Part shown: positions 1-9,936 of the stretch, one piece after another
How positions within the stretch are numbered: the stretch's first letter is position 1
Layout: each line of letters begins with the position of its first letter
Assembly: GCF_900182695.1 (NCBI RefSeq)
Contig: NZ_FXTK01000003.1
Coordinates: forward strand, 124,001 to 188,000
Origin: Paracoccus laeviglucosivorans
GTDB lineage: Bacteria; Pseudomonadota; Alphaproteobacteria; Rhodobacterales; Rhodobacteraceae
Direction: 5' to 3'
Length of the DNA stretch: 64,000 nucleotides
Notes under the pieces: model-generated
Told to the model about the DNA's origin: nothing
Databases searched by the model: none
The model's input: only the letters and a program-made list of their open reading frames with translations
Made by a program: the position numbers and the translations under genes

Positions 1-909
1 CGGGATCAGAACGATGATGACCTGCTGCGCCAACCGCGACATCAGGTTGGTCTTCAGGCTTTTGTCCAGCAGGGCCGCCACATAGACCGCGATGATGGCC
101 AGCGCGGGGGCCAGAATGTCGGCATCCTTGCCGTGCGTGGGATAAAGCCAGCGAAAGGCGAACCAGCCGATTGCCGCCGTGACGAGCAGCGCGACCAGCA
201 GCGACATGACGCCCGAACCCAGCGTCCGCGCCTCGGGCGGCAGTGCCGGGACTGAGGCAGGCTTCAGGATCGACGTGACAAAGATATACAGCATATACAG
301 CCCGGTCAGCACCAGACCCGGAAACAGCGCACCTGCATACATGTCACCCACCGACCGCCCCAACTGGTCGGCCAGCACGATCAGCACCAACGAGGGCGGA
401 ATGATCTGCGCCAGCGTGCCCGAGGCCGCGATGGTCCCCGATGCGATGCGCCGGTCATAGCCATAGCGCAACATGATCGGCAATGAGATCAGCCCCATCG
501 CAATCACCGATGCCGCAACGACTCCGGTGGTCGCCGCCAGCAGCGCGCCGACGATGATCACGGCATAGGCCAGACCACCCCGGATCGGCCCGAAAAGCTG
601 ACCCACGGTGTCGAGCAGATCCTCGGCCATGCCGGATTTTTCCAGCAGGATGCCCATGAAAGTAAAGAACGGAATGGCCAGCAATGTCTCATTTGACATC
701 ACCCCCCATAAGCGTTCGGGCATGGCGTTCAGCAAAGGCCAGGACAGGTTGATCGTGCCGCCCGAAAGCGGTGCAAGCTCGACCCCGATGATAAAGAACA
801 GCAGCCCGTTTGCGGCCAGCGCGAAGGCCACCGGATAGCCGAACAGCAAAAACATCACGAGCGAGGCGAACATGATCGGCGCCATGTTCTGCGCGATGAA
901 GATCATCAT
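1..909 (-). CDS. TRAP transporter large permease (DctM), 3' part cut by window edge
   Basis: Large membrane subunit of a tripartite ATP-independent periplasmic transporter, which uses an ion gradient to import organic acids handed over by a periplasmic binding protein. About 300 N-terminal residues are visible, and the C-terminus lies beyond position 1. The translation is a series of hydrophobic segments with the family's glycine/alanine-rich hairpin and the IIPPSLVLIVLA stretch typical of DctM. The start ATG (909-907) overlaps the dctQ stop as ATGA, so the two are translationally coupled. A second ATG follows at 906. No binding-protein gene (dctP) lies upstream; it would have to be past the window edge or elsewhere. 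The substrate cannot be read from sequence; resemblance of the small subunit suggests the mannitol/chloroaromatic-acid subgroup, as inference only. Confidence 0.9.
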   Translation of the reverse strand, partial: MMIFIAQNMAPIMFASLVMFLLFGYPVAFALAANGLLFFIIGVELAPLSGGTINLSWPLLNAMPERLWGVMSNETLLAIPFFTFMGILLEKSGMAEDLLDTVGQLFGPIRGGLAYAVIIVGALLAATTGVVAASVIAMGLISLPIMLRYGYDRRIASGTIAASGTLAQIIPPSLVLIVLADQLGRSVGDMYAGALFPGLVLTGLYMLYIFVTSILKPASVPALPPEARTLGSGVMSLLVALLVTAAIGWFAFRWLYPTHGKDADILAPALAIIAVYVAALLDKSLKTNLMSRLAQQVIIVLIP

Positions 910-1526
910 TTGCGCGGCTCCGTCTTGGTATCATCGTCAAGCGCGGCTTCCATGTCGCGCGCCATCGCCTCGCCCTCAAGCGCGGCAGCCTCATGCGCTG
1001 AAACGAACGGGTTCGGATCGGGGATTATGCCGCGCATCACCGCGATTTTCTTGACGATTTCCGATATGCCCTGAAAGAACAGCATGATGAAACCGGCCAG
1101 CAGCATGGCCTTGGCCGGCCACAGAACCAGCCCGCCCGCATTGGTAGAAACCTCTCCGCTATGATAGCTGCGCATCACCCACGGGATCAGCAGCCAGATC
1201 ATCAGCGTGATAAAGGGCATCAGGAACAGCACATGGCCGATCAGGTCGATCCAGTGCTGTCTGCGCCTGCGCCATATCCCATAGATGATGTCGATGCGGA
1301 TATGTTCGTTTTCCTTCAGCGTATAGGCTGCGGCACCCAGAAACGCCGCGCCGAACAGATACCATTGCAGCTCCAGCCAAGCGTTCGATGACGTATTCAT
1401 CACCTTGCGCACCACGGCATTGCCCGCGCTGACAAGAACGGCGACAAGGATCAGCCATGTCACCGCTTGTCCAATAAAGGTATTCACGCGGTCGATCCCG
1501 CGTGACAGGCCCAACAGGGCGTTCAT
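906..1526 (-). CDS. TRAP transporter small permease (DctQ)
   Basis: Small four-helix membrane subunit of the same TRAP importer, about 206 residues. Hydrophobic segments sit at roughly residues 15-35, 50-65, 90-115 and 135-160, and the conserved SSNAWLELQWYLF region in the second quarter is a DctQ hallmark. A charged, soluble C-terminal tail of about 40 residues follows (EALEGEAMARDMEAALDDD region), as in the longer members linked to aromatic-acid TRAP systems. I place the start at ATG 1526 rather than GTG 1535, because GGGAGGTGA lies eight bases before the ATG and the GTG is itself part of that ribosome-binding site. The gene follows cobS by 112 bp on the same strand and is coupled to dctM. 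Confidence 0.9.
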   Translation of the reverse strand: MNALLGLSRGIDRVNTFIGQAVTWLILVAVLVSAGNAVVRKVMNTSSNAWLELQWYLFGAAFLGAAAYTLKENEHIRIDIIYGIWRRRRQHWIDLIGHVLFLMPFITLMIWLLIPWVMRSYHSGEVSTNAGGLVLWPAKAMLLAGFIMLFFQGISEIVKKIAVMRGIIPDPNPFVSAHEAAALEGEAMARDMEAALDDDTKTEPRK

Positions 1527-1638
1527 GCCAGTCACCTCCCTAGCTATTTAGCCGCCCTCCTCAGGCGGATCGCCGGTTTTCCGGTCGTTGATAGGGGAAA
1601 GTTATGAATGAAGCGTTGATTCCGTCAAGCAGCGGTCC

Positions 1639-2382
1639 CTATAGCACTGTGGAAAGTGCAAGTAACGCTGCGACCTCGCCCACCTGTTGCATTGCGCCCA
1701 GCACATCGCCCGTCTGTCCACCCAATCGACGGCGGGCGTTTCTGGCGACAAGCGCCTGCGCCGTGCCGCAGGCAAGAACTGCAAGAACCGCCGCACCAAA
1801 GCCGCATAGCGCCGCAAGCGCCGCGCCGATGGCCAGCCCGGTCCAGACCGCGCCTGTGGTCGGGCGGCCTGCCAGCCTGCCCAGACCGTCGCTGCGCGCA
1901 GGTGGCAACCAGCGCAAACCAGCCCCCATGCCCGCCCGCGACAACGCAGCGGCAGCGATCAGCGCCAGCGCTGCTTGATCCGTATCAGCCAGCGCCGCGA
2001 CCTTAAGCCCCACGGAAAAGATCAGCGCCAGCACACCATAGCTTCCGATGCGCGAATCGCGCATGATCGCCAATGCACGCTCGCGCGTGGCGCCGCCGCA
2101 GCCATCGGCGTAATCGGCCAGCCCGTCTTCGTGCAGCGCACCCGTCGCCAGCGCCATGACCGCCAGCGCCAGCAGCGCCGCGACCATATCGGACAGCGCT
2201 AGGGCATCGGCCACGATCAGGGTCACGCTGCCCAACAGCGCCACGACCAACCCGACGAGGGGAAACGCCCAGACCGCACGCGCCAGCGGGACGGGGATGA
2301 CGCGGCGCATCGGCAGGCGGGTCAGCCAGACCAGCGCAGTCGCGAATTCGCGGCTGGGCTCAGCCAATTCCAGCCTCGGCAA
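1639..2382 (-). CDS. cobS: adenosylcobinamide-GDP ribazoletransferase CobS
   Basis: Membrane enzyme that joins adenosylcobinamide-GDP to alpha-ribazole (or its phosphate) to complete the lower nucleotide loop of adenosylcobalamin. It has 247 residues if it starts at TTG 2382, and about 242 if it starts at TTG 2367, which has GAGG six bases upstream. Both starts overlap the end of cobT. The N-terminal TALVWLTRLPMRR stretch and the conserved DGLADYADGCGG metal-binding motif near residue 95 identify the family, and the rest is alternating hydrophobic helices with Ala/Leu-rich loops. It is last in the cobU-cobT-cobS order, consistent with an operon for nucleotide-loop assembly. A B12-dependent reductase (nrdJ) is encoded at 57-61 kb. 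Confidence 0.93.
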   Translation of the reverse strand: MPRLELAEPSREFATALVWLTRLPMRRVIPVPLARAVWAFPLVGLVVALLGSVTLIVADALALSDMVAALLALAVMALATGALHEDGLADYADGCGGATRERALAIMRDSRIGSYGVLALIFSVGLKVAALADTDQAALALIAAAALSRAGMGAGLRWLPPARSDGLGRLAGRPTTGAVWTGLAIGAALAALCGFGAAVLAVLACGTAQALVARNARRRLGGQTGDVLGAMQQVGEVAALLALSTVL

Positions 2383-3316
2383 AGGTCGCCATGCCGTTGT
2401 GGCATTCCAGTGCCGCGCGCAGGATCATCAGCGCAATCGCCGCGCCCGAGCCTTCGCCCAGCCGCATGTCCAGCCCTACCACAGGTTCCTTTTTCATCAC
2501 GGCGATCAGGCGGCGATGCCCCGGCTCGGCGCTTTCATGGCCGATCAGGCAATGGGCCAGCGCATCGGGATCGTTAACCAGCAACACCCCTGCTGCGGCC
2601 GAGCAGATGAAGCCGTCCAGAATGACCGGGATGCCCAGCTCCCGCGCCCGGATCACCGCGCCGCAGATCGCGGCCTGTTCGCGCCCGCCATAGCTGCCAA
2701 GGATCGAGGCGGCAGTGGCCGCGCCCTTGTGCCGTTTCAGACCCGTGTTCACAGCAGCGATCTTGCGGGCCATGATTTCGTCGTCCGCGCCAGTGCCGGG
2801 GCCGACCCAATCCTCGGCCACACCGCCAAAGGTCGCGGCGGCAAGGGCTGCGGCGACGGTCGAATTGCCGATGCCCATTTCCCCCAGCACGATCACATCG
2901 GCATCCGGGTTCACCGCATTCTTGCCCGTCTGGATCGAGGCGACCAGATCGGGCACCTCCAGCGCCATCCCTTGGGTGAAATCCGCCGTGGGTCGGTCAA
3001 GATCCAGCGCAATAACCTGCAGATCCGCGCCTGCCAGACGGCACAGCTGGTTGATCGCCGCCCCGCCATTTTCGAAATTCGCGACCATCTGGGCCGTGAC
3101 TTCGACCGGGAAGGGGTTCACGCCCTGCGCTGTGACGCCGTGATTGCCAGCAAAGACCAACGCCTGCGCCGTCTCGATCCGGGGGCGCGCCGTTCCCTGC
3201 CAGCCCGCCATGAAGACGGCAAGGCTTTCCAGCCGCCCCAGCGATCCGGGGGGCTTGGTCAGTTCGGCCTGACGGTTGCGGGCGGCAGTGGCGGCAGCTT
3301 CGTCGAATTGCTTCAA
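2360..3316 (-). CDS. cobT: nicotinate-nucleotide--dimethylbenzimidazole phosphoribosyltransferase CobT
   Basis: Makes alpha-ribazole phosphate from nicotinate mononucleotide and dimethylbenzimidazole for the lower ligand of cobalamin. Recognised by KPPGSLGRLE near the N-terminus, the GEMGIGNSTVAAAL nucleotide-binding segment and MRLGEGSGAAIALMIL near the C-terminus. The reading frame is open far upstream into cobU, but that part is a shadow. The best start is TTG at 3316, which forms a TTGA overlap with the cobU stop and has a purine-rich GAGAGA upstream. This gives about 318 residues, some 15-30 shorter at the N-terminus than many homologues, so the exact start is uncertain. It is sandwiched between cobU and cobS with overlaps on both sides. 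Confidence 0.92.
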   Translation of the reverse strand: MKQFDEAAATAARNRQAELTKPPGSLGRLESLAVFMAGWQGTARPRIETAQALVFAGNHGVTAQGVNPFPVEVTAQMVANFENGGAAINQLCRLAGADLQVIALDLDRPTADFTQGMALEVPDLVASIQTGKNAVNPDADVIVLGEMGIGNSTVAAALAAATFGGVAEDWVGPGTGADDEIMARKIAAVNTGLKRHKGAATAASILGSYGGREQAAICGAVIRARELGIPVILDGFICSAAAGVLLVNDPDALAHCLIGHESAEPGHRRLIAVMKKEPVVGLDMRLGEGSGAAIALMILRAALECHNGMATFAEAGIG

Positions 3317-3834
3317 GGCGTCTCTCTTTGCGGTTTCAGGCGCAGCGGCAAACCGCTGACGGCCATCCAGACCTGATCGGCGATGCGGGCCACCGATTGA
3401 TTCATCCAGCCATGCTGGTCGCGGAAGCGTCGTGCAAGCGCATTTTCCGGCACGATGCCCAGACCAAGCTCGTTCGTGACCAGCACCACCGGGCTTTTCT
3501 GGCGGTTCAGCGCATCGCACAGCGCTTCGACCTGCGGTCCCGCACCGTCGCCCAGATTGGCCAGCCACAGGGTCAGGCAATCGACCAGCCGCACGCCCTG
3601 CCCATCCGTGCGCTGCAATGCGCCACACAGATCAAGCGGTTCTTCGATGGTGATCCAGCCGTCGCGGCGGTCCTGATGCAGTTTGATACGCTGCGTCATT
3701 TCGTCATCCCACGCCTGCGCCGTGGCGATATAGATGCGCGCGCCGCCGATGCCGGAAACGATTGATTCCGCCAAGGAAGACTTGCCCGAACGGGCGCCTC
3801 CGGTAACCATGGTGATACGTGGGGCAAGGGTCAT
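3313..3834 (-). CDS. cobU: bifunctional adenosylcobinamide kinase / GTP guanylyltransferase CobU (CobP)
   Basis: Phosphorylates adenosylcobinamide and then transfers GMP to form adenosylcobinamide-GDP, the substrate of CobS. It has 173 residues, the normal length. The P-loop GGARSGKSS sits at residues 12-20, the KLHQDRR segment follows (its histidine corresponds to the guanylylated residue of the family), and VTNELGLGIVPENALARRF in the last third is a CobU signature. It is the first gene of cobUTS and divergent from oppA, with about 140 bp between the starts. I looked there for a cobalamin riboswitch and saw no B12-box-like core. Confidence 0.95.
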   Translation of the reverse strand: MTLAPRITMVTGGARSGKSSLAESIVSGIGGARIYIATAQAWDDEMTQRIKLHQDRRDGWITIEEPLDLCGALQRTDGQGVRLVDCLTLWLANLGDGAGPQVEALCDALNRQKSPVVLVTNELGLGIVPENALARRFRDQHGWMNQSVARIADQVWMAVSGLPLRLKPQRETP

Positions 3835-3974
3835 TTTGGTCTTGTTTCACAACCGGCGCAGCATAGAAAGCGACAATCTGGCCTTGCTGCCTGACAGATT
3901 TCACGGCAGCTTTGCGTATGCGCGCGCGGTTCCATACCACGAATGCGCCAATGAAAACATCAGAGAGGTGCCCC

Positions 3975-5579
3975 ATGTCCCGTCTGCTTCTGACCTCGGC
4001 GCTGTGCCTTGGCATTGCCGCCCCGGCCTTTGCCGTCCAGCCCGCCGAGGGCGAGAAACTGGCCGAAAACCAAAGCTATACCTTCTGGCTGCTGGACGCG
4101 ATCAAGACCGCCGACCCGCAGAAGAACACAGATGTCGAAGGCTCGGACATCATCCGCCAGCTGTTCGAAGGGCTGCTGAACGAAGACGCCAAAGGCGCAC
4201 CCATTCCCGGTGTTGCCACCGGCTTCGACCTGTCGGATGACAAGCTGACCTATACGTTCCACCTGCGCCCGGATGCGAAATGGTCGAACGGCGACCCGCT
4301 GACCGCCAAGGATTTCGTCTATGCGTGGCAGCGTCTGGCCAACCCCGAGACGGCTTCGGAATATGCATGGTTCATCGAGCTGATGAACGTCGAAAACGCC
4401 ACTGCCGTCGTGAAGGGCGAAAAGAAGCCCGAGGAGTTGGGCGTCAAGGCGACCGACGATCACACGCTGGAAGTCAAGCTGACCGCCCCTACCCCCTATT
4501 TCCCGAAAATGGTCACGCATGCCTCGACCTTCCCGACGCCGCAAAAGGTGATCGAGGCCGAGGGCGACAACTGGACCCAGCCCGGCAAACTGGTCGGCAA
4601 CGGGGCCTATGTCCTGACCAGCCACGATCTTGGCGTTCAGATCAGCATGGACAAGAACCCCAATTACTGGGACGCGGCCAATGTGGTCATGGAACATATC
4701 AAGGGACTGACCGTAAACGACAACAACGTCGCCCTGACCCGCTATCAGGCCGGAGAGCTTGACCGCGTGCAGATCCCGGCAGGCCAATATCCGCGCCTGA
4801 AACAGGAATCCCCCGATCAGGCGATTTCGATCCCCTATTCCTGCACCTATGGCTATCTGCTGAACCTCAGCGAGAAAGGCCCCGAGGCGTTGAAGGATGC
4901 CCGCGTGCGTCAGGCGCTGTCCTATGGGATGCAGCGCGACATCGTGGTGAACCAGATCCTGCAAGGTGGCCAGAAACCGGCCTATAACTGGACCCATTGG
5001 GCGATCGAGGGCTTCAAGATGCCCGAAATCGACTATGCCGCGTGGTCGCAGGCCGAGCGTCTGGAAAAAGCCAAGGCGCTGCTGGCCGAGGCCGGTTACG
5101 GCCCGGACAATCCGCTGAAGTTGACGCTGACTTATAACACCGACGAAAACCACAAGAAGATCGCGGTGGCCGCACAGCAGTTCTACAAGGCGCTTGGCGT
5201 GCAGCTGACGCTGAACAATGTCGAATGGAAGGTGCATACCGACCGTATGCAGTCGCAGGACTTCGAAATGGCGCGCTATGCGTGGTGTGCGGATTACAAC
5301 GAAGCCTCGACCTTCCTGGACTTCTTCCGCACGACCGGCATGAATTACGGCAAGTATTCCAACGCCGAATTCGACAAGCTGATGGACCAGTCCAAGGCGT
5401 CCGCCGATCCGAACGAGCAATATACCGCGGCCGAAAAAATCCTGGCCGCCGATATGCCCATCGTCCCGATCTATCAATATTCCAAGGTTGATATGATCCG
5501 CGACGACATCAAAGGTCTTTCGACCGAAAACGTGATGAACGACTGGTACGCCAAGGACATCTACCGCATCGCCAAGTGA
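3975..5579 (+). CDS. oppA: oligopeptide ABC transporter substrate-binding protein OppA
   Basis: Periplasmic receptor (SBP_bac_5 family) that captures oligopeptides and delivers them to OppBCDF. 534 residues. I choose ATG 3975 over the upstream ATG 3912 because AGAGAGGTG precedes it and it gives a clean signal peptide, cleaved after AFA at about residue 20. Family landmarks include LFEGLL near residue 60, WTFHLRPDAKWSNGDPLTAKDFVY-like segments (here TYTFHLRPDAKWSNG) and ARYAWCADYNEASTFLDFF near residue 435, which is close to enterobacterial OppA. The two cysteines (near residues 290 and 437) match the disulfide of that subgroup. First gene of a five-gene importer operon, followed by an intercistronic hairpin. 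Confidence 0.95.
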   Translation: MSRLLLTSALCLGIAAPAFAVQPAEGEKLAENQSYTFWLLDAIKTADPQKNTDVEGSDIIRQLFEGLLNEDAKGAPIPGVATGFDLSDDKLTYTFHLRPDAKWSNGDPLTAKDFVYAWQRLANPETASEYAWFIELMNVENATAVVKGEKKPEELGVKATDDHTLEVKLTAPTPYFPKMVTHASTFPTPQKVIEAEGDNWTQPGKLVGNGAYVLTSHDLGVQISMDKNPNYWDAANVVMEHIKGLTVNDNNVALTRYQAGELDRVQIPAGQYPRLKQESPDQAISIPYSCTYGYLLNLSEKGPEALKDARVRQALSYGMQRDIVVNQILQGGQKPAYNWTHWAIEGFKMPEIDYAAWSQAERLEKAKALLAEAGYGPDNPLKLTLTYNTDENHKKIAVAAQQFYKALGVQLTLNNVEWKVHTDRMQSQDFEMARYAWCADYNEASTFLDFFRTTGMNYGKYSNAEFDKLMDQSKASADPNEQYTAAEKILAADMPIVPIYQYSKVDMIRDDIKGLSTENVMNDWYAKDIYRIAK

Positions 5580-5588
5580 TGCATGATC

Positions 5589-5612
5589 GGGGGCGGCCCT
5601 TGCGTCGCCCCC
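5589..5612 (+). promoter_or_regulatory. intercistronic hairpin between oppA and oppB
   Basis: Perfect seven-base arms GGGGGCG (5589-5595) and CGCCCCC (5606-5612) just after the oppA stop. Such stems after binding-protein genes commonly protect the upstream message from 3' decay or partly terminate transcription, so the receptor is made in excess of the permeases. The stem is read from sequence; its role here is inferred. Confidence 0.55.
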
Positions 5613-5645
5613 TGAACAAGTCCGGCACCGATTGGGAACCTGCAC

Positions 5646-6563
<918 letters not shown>

Positions 6564-6567
6564 TGCC

Positions 6568-7491
6568 ATGGTCGACACCCAGCAAATGCGCTCGCTTGCC
6601 GCCCGTCTGGCGGAGCCCGAGGTTCGGGGCCGCAGCCCGTGGGCCGATGCCCGCCGCCGTTTTCGCCGCAACAAGGCCGCGATGGTCAGCCTGTTCGTGC
6701 TGATCCTGGTGGCGCTGTTCGCGATCTTTGGCAATCAACTGGCCGCATGGTCGAATGAAGAGATGGACTTTGCCGTCATGGGACAGGCCGCCCAGCTTGG
6801 CGCGCCAAGCTTTGCCAACGGCCATTACTTCGGCACCGACGATCTGGGGCGCGACCTGTTTTCGCGCACCGTGCAGGGCACGCAGGTGTCCCTGATGGTC
6901 GGCCTGATCGGCGCGGGCATCGCCGTCATCGTCGGCACGCTTTACGGCGCGACGGCGGGCTATGTCGGGGGCCGCACCGATGCGGTGATGATGCGGCTGG
7001 TCGATATTCTGATGTCTATCCCCTATATGTTCGTGCTGATCCTGCTTCTGGTGATGTTCGGCCGGTCCATGACCATGCTGTTTCTGGGCATCGGCCTGAT
7101 TTCGTGGCTAGACATGTCGCGCATCGTGCGCGGCCAGACCCTGAGCCTGAAGAACCGCGAATTTATCGAGGCCGCGCGCGCCACCGGCGTGCCCGCCTGG
7201 AAGATCATCCTGCGCCATATCGTCCCGAACATCCTTGGCGTGGTCGCCGTTTACGCCACGCTGCTGGTGCCGTTGATGATCCTGTCGGAAAGCTTCATCA
7301 GCTTTCTGGGGCTTGGCGTGCAGGAACCCCTGACCTCGTGGGGCGCGCTGATTTCCGAAGGTGCGGGCACGATGAATTATGGCACGCTGTGGCAGCTGGC
7401 CTTCCCGCTGTTCTTCTTTTGCATCACGCTGTTTGCCTTTTTCTTCGTCGGCGACGGTTTGCGCGATGCGCTGGACCCGAAGGATCGCTGA
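6568..7491 (+). CDS. oppC: oligopeptide ABC transporter permease OppC
   Basis: Second permease subunit, 307 residues. I take ATG 6568 (MVDTQQMRS), four bases after the oppB stop; the frame is open further upstream inside oppB without a better start. A soluble N-terminal tail (about residues 1-40, including SPWADARRRFRRNKAA) precedes the first helix, as in OppC/DppC. The HYFGTDDLGRDLFSRT motif lies in the periplasmic loop, and the EAA loop is FIEAARATGVPAWKIILRHI. Its stop is one base before the oppD start, so the genes are translated together. Confidence 0.95.
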   Translation: MVDTQQMRSLAARLAEPEVRGRSPWADARRRFRRNKAAMVSLFVLILVALFAIFGNQLAAWSNEEMDFAVMGQAAQLGAPSFANGHYFGTDDLGRDLFSRTVQGTQVSLMVGLIGAGIAVIVGTLYGATAGYVGGRTDAVMMRLVDILMSIPYMFVLILLLVMFGRSMTMLFLGIGLISWLDMSRIVRGQTLSLKNREFIEAARATGVPAWKIILRHIVPNILGVVAVYATLLVPLMILSESFISFLGLGVQEPLTSWGALISEGAGTMNYGTLWQLAFPLFFFCITLFAFFFVGDGLRDALDPKDR

Positions 7492-7492
7492 C

Positions 7493-8518
7493 ATGGCTCT
7501 ATTGCAAATCCGCGACCTGAACGTGCGCTTCGCCACCACGGACGGAGAGGTCAGCGCCGTCAACGGCATCAACCTTGACGTGCAGCGTGGCCAGACGCTG
7601 GGCATCGTCGGCGAAAGCGGCAGTGGCAAGTCGCAGCTGGCGTTTTCGATCATGGGGCTTTTGGCCCGCAATGGGCGGGCCACCGGCTCGGTCCAGTTCG
7701 ACGGGACCGAGATCCTGAACGCCAGCCCGCGCGTGCTGAACCGCATCCGCGCCGAAAAGATCGCGATGGTGTTCCAAGACCCGATGACCAGCCTGAACCC
7801 TTACATGCGCGTCTCGGACCAGATGGCCGAGGTGCTGGTGCTGCACAAGGGCATCTCGCGCAGGCAGGCATTGGTGGAATCCGTGCGGATGCTGGACGCA
7901 GTGAAAATCCCCGATGCGCGGGGCCGGATCGGGCTTTATCCGCATGAATTTTCCGGCGGGATGCGGCAGCGCGTGATGATTGCGATGTCGCTTTTGTGCC
8001 GCCCGGACCTGCTGATCGCGGATGAACCGACGACGGCGCTGGACGTGACCGTGCAGGCCCAGATCATGGAGCTGCTGGCCGATCTGCAACGCGATTTCGG
8101 CATGGCTATGGTGCTGATCACCCATGACCTTGGCGTGGTGGCCGGGTCGTGCGAGCGCGTCATGGTCATGTATGGCGGCCGCATCATGGAACGCGCCCCG
8201 GTCGAGCCGATCTTTGCCGTCCCCGCGCACCCCTATACCCAAGGGTTGCTGGCCGCGATCCCGCGCGTCGATCAGAAGGGCGATCAGCTTTCGGCCATCC
8301 CCGGCAGCCCGCCCAACATGACGAACCCGCCGCCCGGTTGCCCCTTCGCGCCGCGCTGCGCCTATGCCATGCCGGTCTGCGAAGCCATGCCGCCGCTGGA
8401 GCAGTTTGCGGTGGACCGCGAACGGGCCTGCCACGCGCCGTTATCCGCGCTGCGCCAAGGTCCACCTCCGCAGCCCGACCTGCCCGAACCCGCCGCGATC
8501 GAGGAGGTCCAGCCATGA
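7493..8518 (+). CDS. oppD: oligopeptide ABC transporter ATPase OppD
   Basis: ATP-hydrolysing subunit, 341 residues from ATG 7493. Walker A GESGSGKS at residues 40-47, Q-loop in [11 protein letters not shown], signature FSGGMRQR near residue 154, Walker [13 protein letters not shown] near 172, and the switch histidine in VLITHDLG. The C-terminal oligopeptide/dipeptide extension (about residues 235-341) carries cysteines in the [14 protein letters not shown] pattern; related ATPases bind an Fe-S cluster in this region. The frame is open upstream inside oppC, but that stretch is not coding. It ends in an ATGA overlap with oppF. Confidence 0.95.
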   Translation: MALLQIRDLNVRFATTDGEVSAVNGINLDVQRGQTLGIVGESGSGKSQLAFSIMGLLARNGRATGSVQFDGTEILNASPRVLNRIRAEKIAMVFQDPMTSLNPYMRVSDQMAEVLVLHKGISRRQALVESVRMLDAVKIPDARGRIGLYPHEFSGGMRQRVMIAMSLLCRPDLLIADEPTTALDVTVQAQIMELLADLQRDFGMAMVLITHDLGVVAGSCERVMVMYGGRIMERAPVEPIFAVPAHPYTQGLLAAIPRVDQKGDQLSAIPGSPPNMTNPPPGCPFAPRCAYAMPVCEAMPPLEQFAVDRERACHAPLSALRQGPPPQPDLPEPAAIEEVQP

Positions 8519-9519
8519 CCACGCCCCTGATGACCGCCCGCGACCTGCGTGTCCGTTTTGAACTGCCCGCGCAGGGATTGTTCCAGAAGCCGCGTGTCCT
8601 GCAAGCCGTCAGCGGCGTCGATTTCACCCTGATGCCGGGCGAAACCTTGGGCGTCGTGGGCGAAAGCGGCAGTGGCAAATCCACGCTGGCGCGCGCGCTG
8701 ATCGGTCTGGTTCCGGCCAGCGGCCACGCGGTCTGGCAGGACGGCACGAACCTGATCGGCCTTTCGCCGCGCCGGATGCTGAAATACCGCAGCGAAATCC
8801 AGATGGTGTTCCAAGACCCGCTGGCCAGCCTTGATCCGCGCATGACCGTGGGCCAGATCATCGCGGAACCCCTGCTGACCCATCGCAAGGATCTTGGCCG
8901 CGACGAAATCCGCCTCCGGGTCAAGGACATGATGGACCGCGTCGGCCTGCTGCCCAACCAGATCAACCGCTATCCGCATGAATTCAGCGGCGGGCAGTGT
9001 CAGCGCATCGGCATCGCCCGCGCGCTGATCGTCGAACCCAAGCTGGTGATCTGCGACGAACCCGTCTCGGCGCTGGACGTGTCGATTCAGGCGCAGGTGA
9101 TCAACCTGCTGGGCGACTTGCAGCGCGATCTGGGGCTGGCGCTGATCTTTATCGCGCATGACCTGTCAGTGGTAAAACATATCAGCGACCGCGTGCTGGT
9201 GATGTATCTGGGCCGTGTCATGGAACTGGCCGAGGCCGAGGCACTATATGCCGACCCGCGCCACCCCTATACGCAGGCGCTGCTGTCGGCGGTTCCCGTG
9301 CCCGATCCGGTGCTTGAGCGCGCCAAGCGCATCATCCCGCTGCGGGGCGAACTGCCCTCGCCCATGAACCCGCCGTCCGGCTGCGTCTTTCGCACGCGCT
9401 GCCCGCGTGCCGAAGCCCTTTGCGCGACCGAGCGGCCCGAACTGCAGGGCGGTGGCCATCTGACCGCCTGCCATTTCCCCGGCGCCCTGCGCCCCGAGGA
9501 ATTGTCAAAAGCCGGTTAG
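8515..9519 (+). CDS. oppF: oligopeptide ABC transporter ATPase OppF
   Basis: Second ATPase of the importer, 334 residues from ATG 8515, preceded by GAGGAGGTCC and overlapping the oppD stop. Walker [10 protein letters not shown] at residues 49-57, signature FSGGQCQR near 157, Walker B LVICDEPVSALD, switch histidine in IFIAHDLSVV. A C-terminal oligopeptide-ABC extension has the CVFRTRCPRAEALC cysteines. The last four bases overlap the stop of the convergent receiver gene (9516-9884), so little room is left for separate terminators. Confidence 0.95.
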   Translation: MTTPLMTARDLRVRFELPAQGLFQKPRVLQAVSGVDFTLMPGETLGVVGESGSGKSTLARALIGLVPASGHAVWQDGTNLIGLSPRRMLKYRSEIQMVFQDPLASLDPRMTVGQIIAEPLLTHRKDLGRDEIRLRVKDMMDRVGLLPNQINRYPHEFSGGQCQRIGIARALIVEPKLVICDEPVSALDVSIQAQVINLLGDLQRDLGLALIFIAHDLSVVKHISDRVLVMYLGRVMELAEAEALYADPRHPYTQALLSAVPVPDPVLERAKRIIPLRGELPSPMNPPSGCVFRTRCPRAEALCATERPELQGGGHLTACHFPGALRPEELSKAG

Positions 9520-9884
9520 GCGGCGCCCAGCAGGCGGCTCATCTCGGCCCGCAATTCGGCAAGTTCAAAGGGTTTGGCGATAAAGCCGTCTGCGCCAAGC
9601 GCCAGACCCTTCTTGCGTTCGACCACCGATCCGCGCGCGGTCATCATCAGCACGCGCACATCTTGCAGGCCGGGATCGGCGCGCAGCGCCTGAATGATCT
9701 GATAGCCCGAAATGTCGGGCAGCATGATGTCCAGCAGCACCAGATCGGGGCGGTTGCCCCGGATTTCGTCCAGCGCGCCCGCGCCGGTCGCAAGGCGCTT
9801 GTGGCTATGACCTGCGCGGGCCAGCAGGAATTCCAACGCGACGGCGATATTGTCCTCGTCCTCGACGATCAGGATATGCGCCAT
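9516..9884 (-). CDS. single-domain response regulator (receiver only)
   Basis: 122 residues, a CheY-like receiver with no output domain. Acidic pocket in VEDED (residues 8-10), phospho-acceptor Asp52 in LLDIMLPD, Thr82 in MMTARG and Lys104 in IAKPF are all present, so it should be phosphorylatable. It lies downstream of the MHS transporter and acs on the same strand, with a strong hairpin in between. No kinase gene is adjacent, so the phosphodonor is unknown. Single-domain receivers usually act by protein-protein contact; the link to acetate metabolism is only positional. The gene is tail to tail with oppF, sharing four bases. Confidence 0.9.
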   Translation of the reverse strand: MAHILIVEDEDNIAVALEFLLARAGHSHKRLATGAGALDEIRGNRPDLVLLDIMLPDISGYQIIQALRADPGLQDVRVLMMTARGSVVERKKGLALGADGFIAKPFELAELRAEMSRLLGAA

Positions 9885-9903
9885 GGCGGCCTCCGAAGGT
9901 GAT

Positions 9904-9928
9904 GCCGGGCCCCGCGACAGGGCCCGGC
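9904..9928 (-). terminator. strong hairpin between MHS transporter and receiver gene
   Basis: Perfect nine-base arms GCCGGGCCC (9904-9912) and GGGCCCGGC (9920-9928) with a seven-base loop, nine bases past the MHS stop. There is no U-tract on the minus strand, so it could be a Rho-assisted terminator, an attenuator or an mRNA 3'-stabilising stem. Confidence 0.5.
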
Positions 9929-9936
9929 CTGCGCCG

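Noticed and set aside
1527-1535. GTG start for dctQ
   Set aside because: The GTG is part of the GGGAGGTGA ribosome-binding site that precedes ATG 1526.
3835-3974. Cobalamin riboswitch before cobU
   Set aside because: No B12-box-like core or supporting stems were seen in the region or its complement.
3960-5645. 561-codon open frame on the minus strand
   Set aside because: Exact shadow of oppA, which has a signal peptide, a ribosome-binding site and a clear family match on the plus strand.
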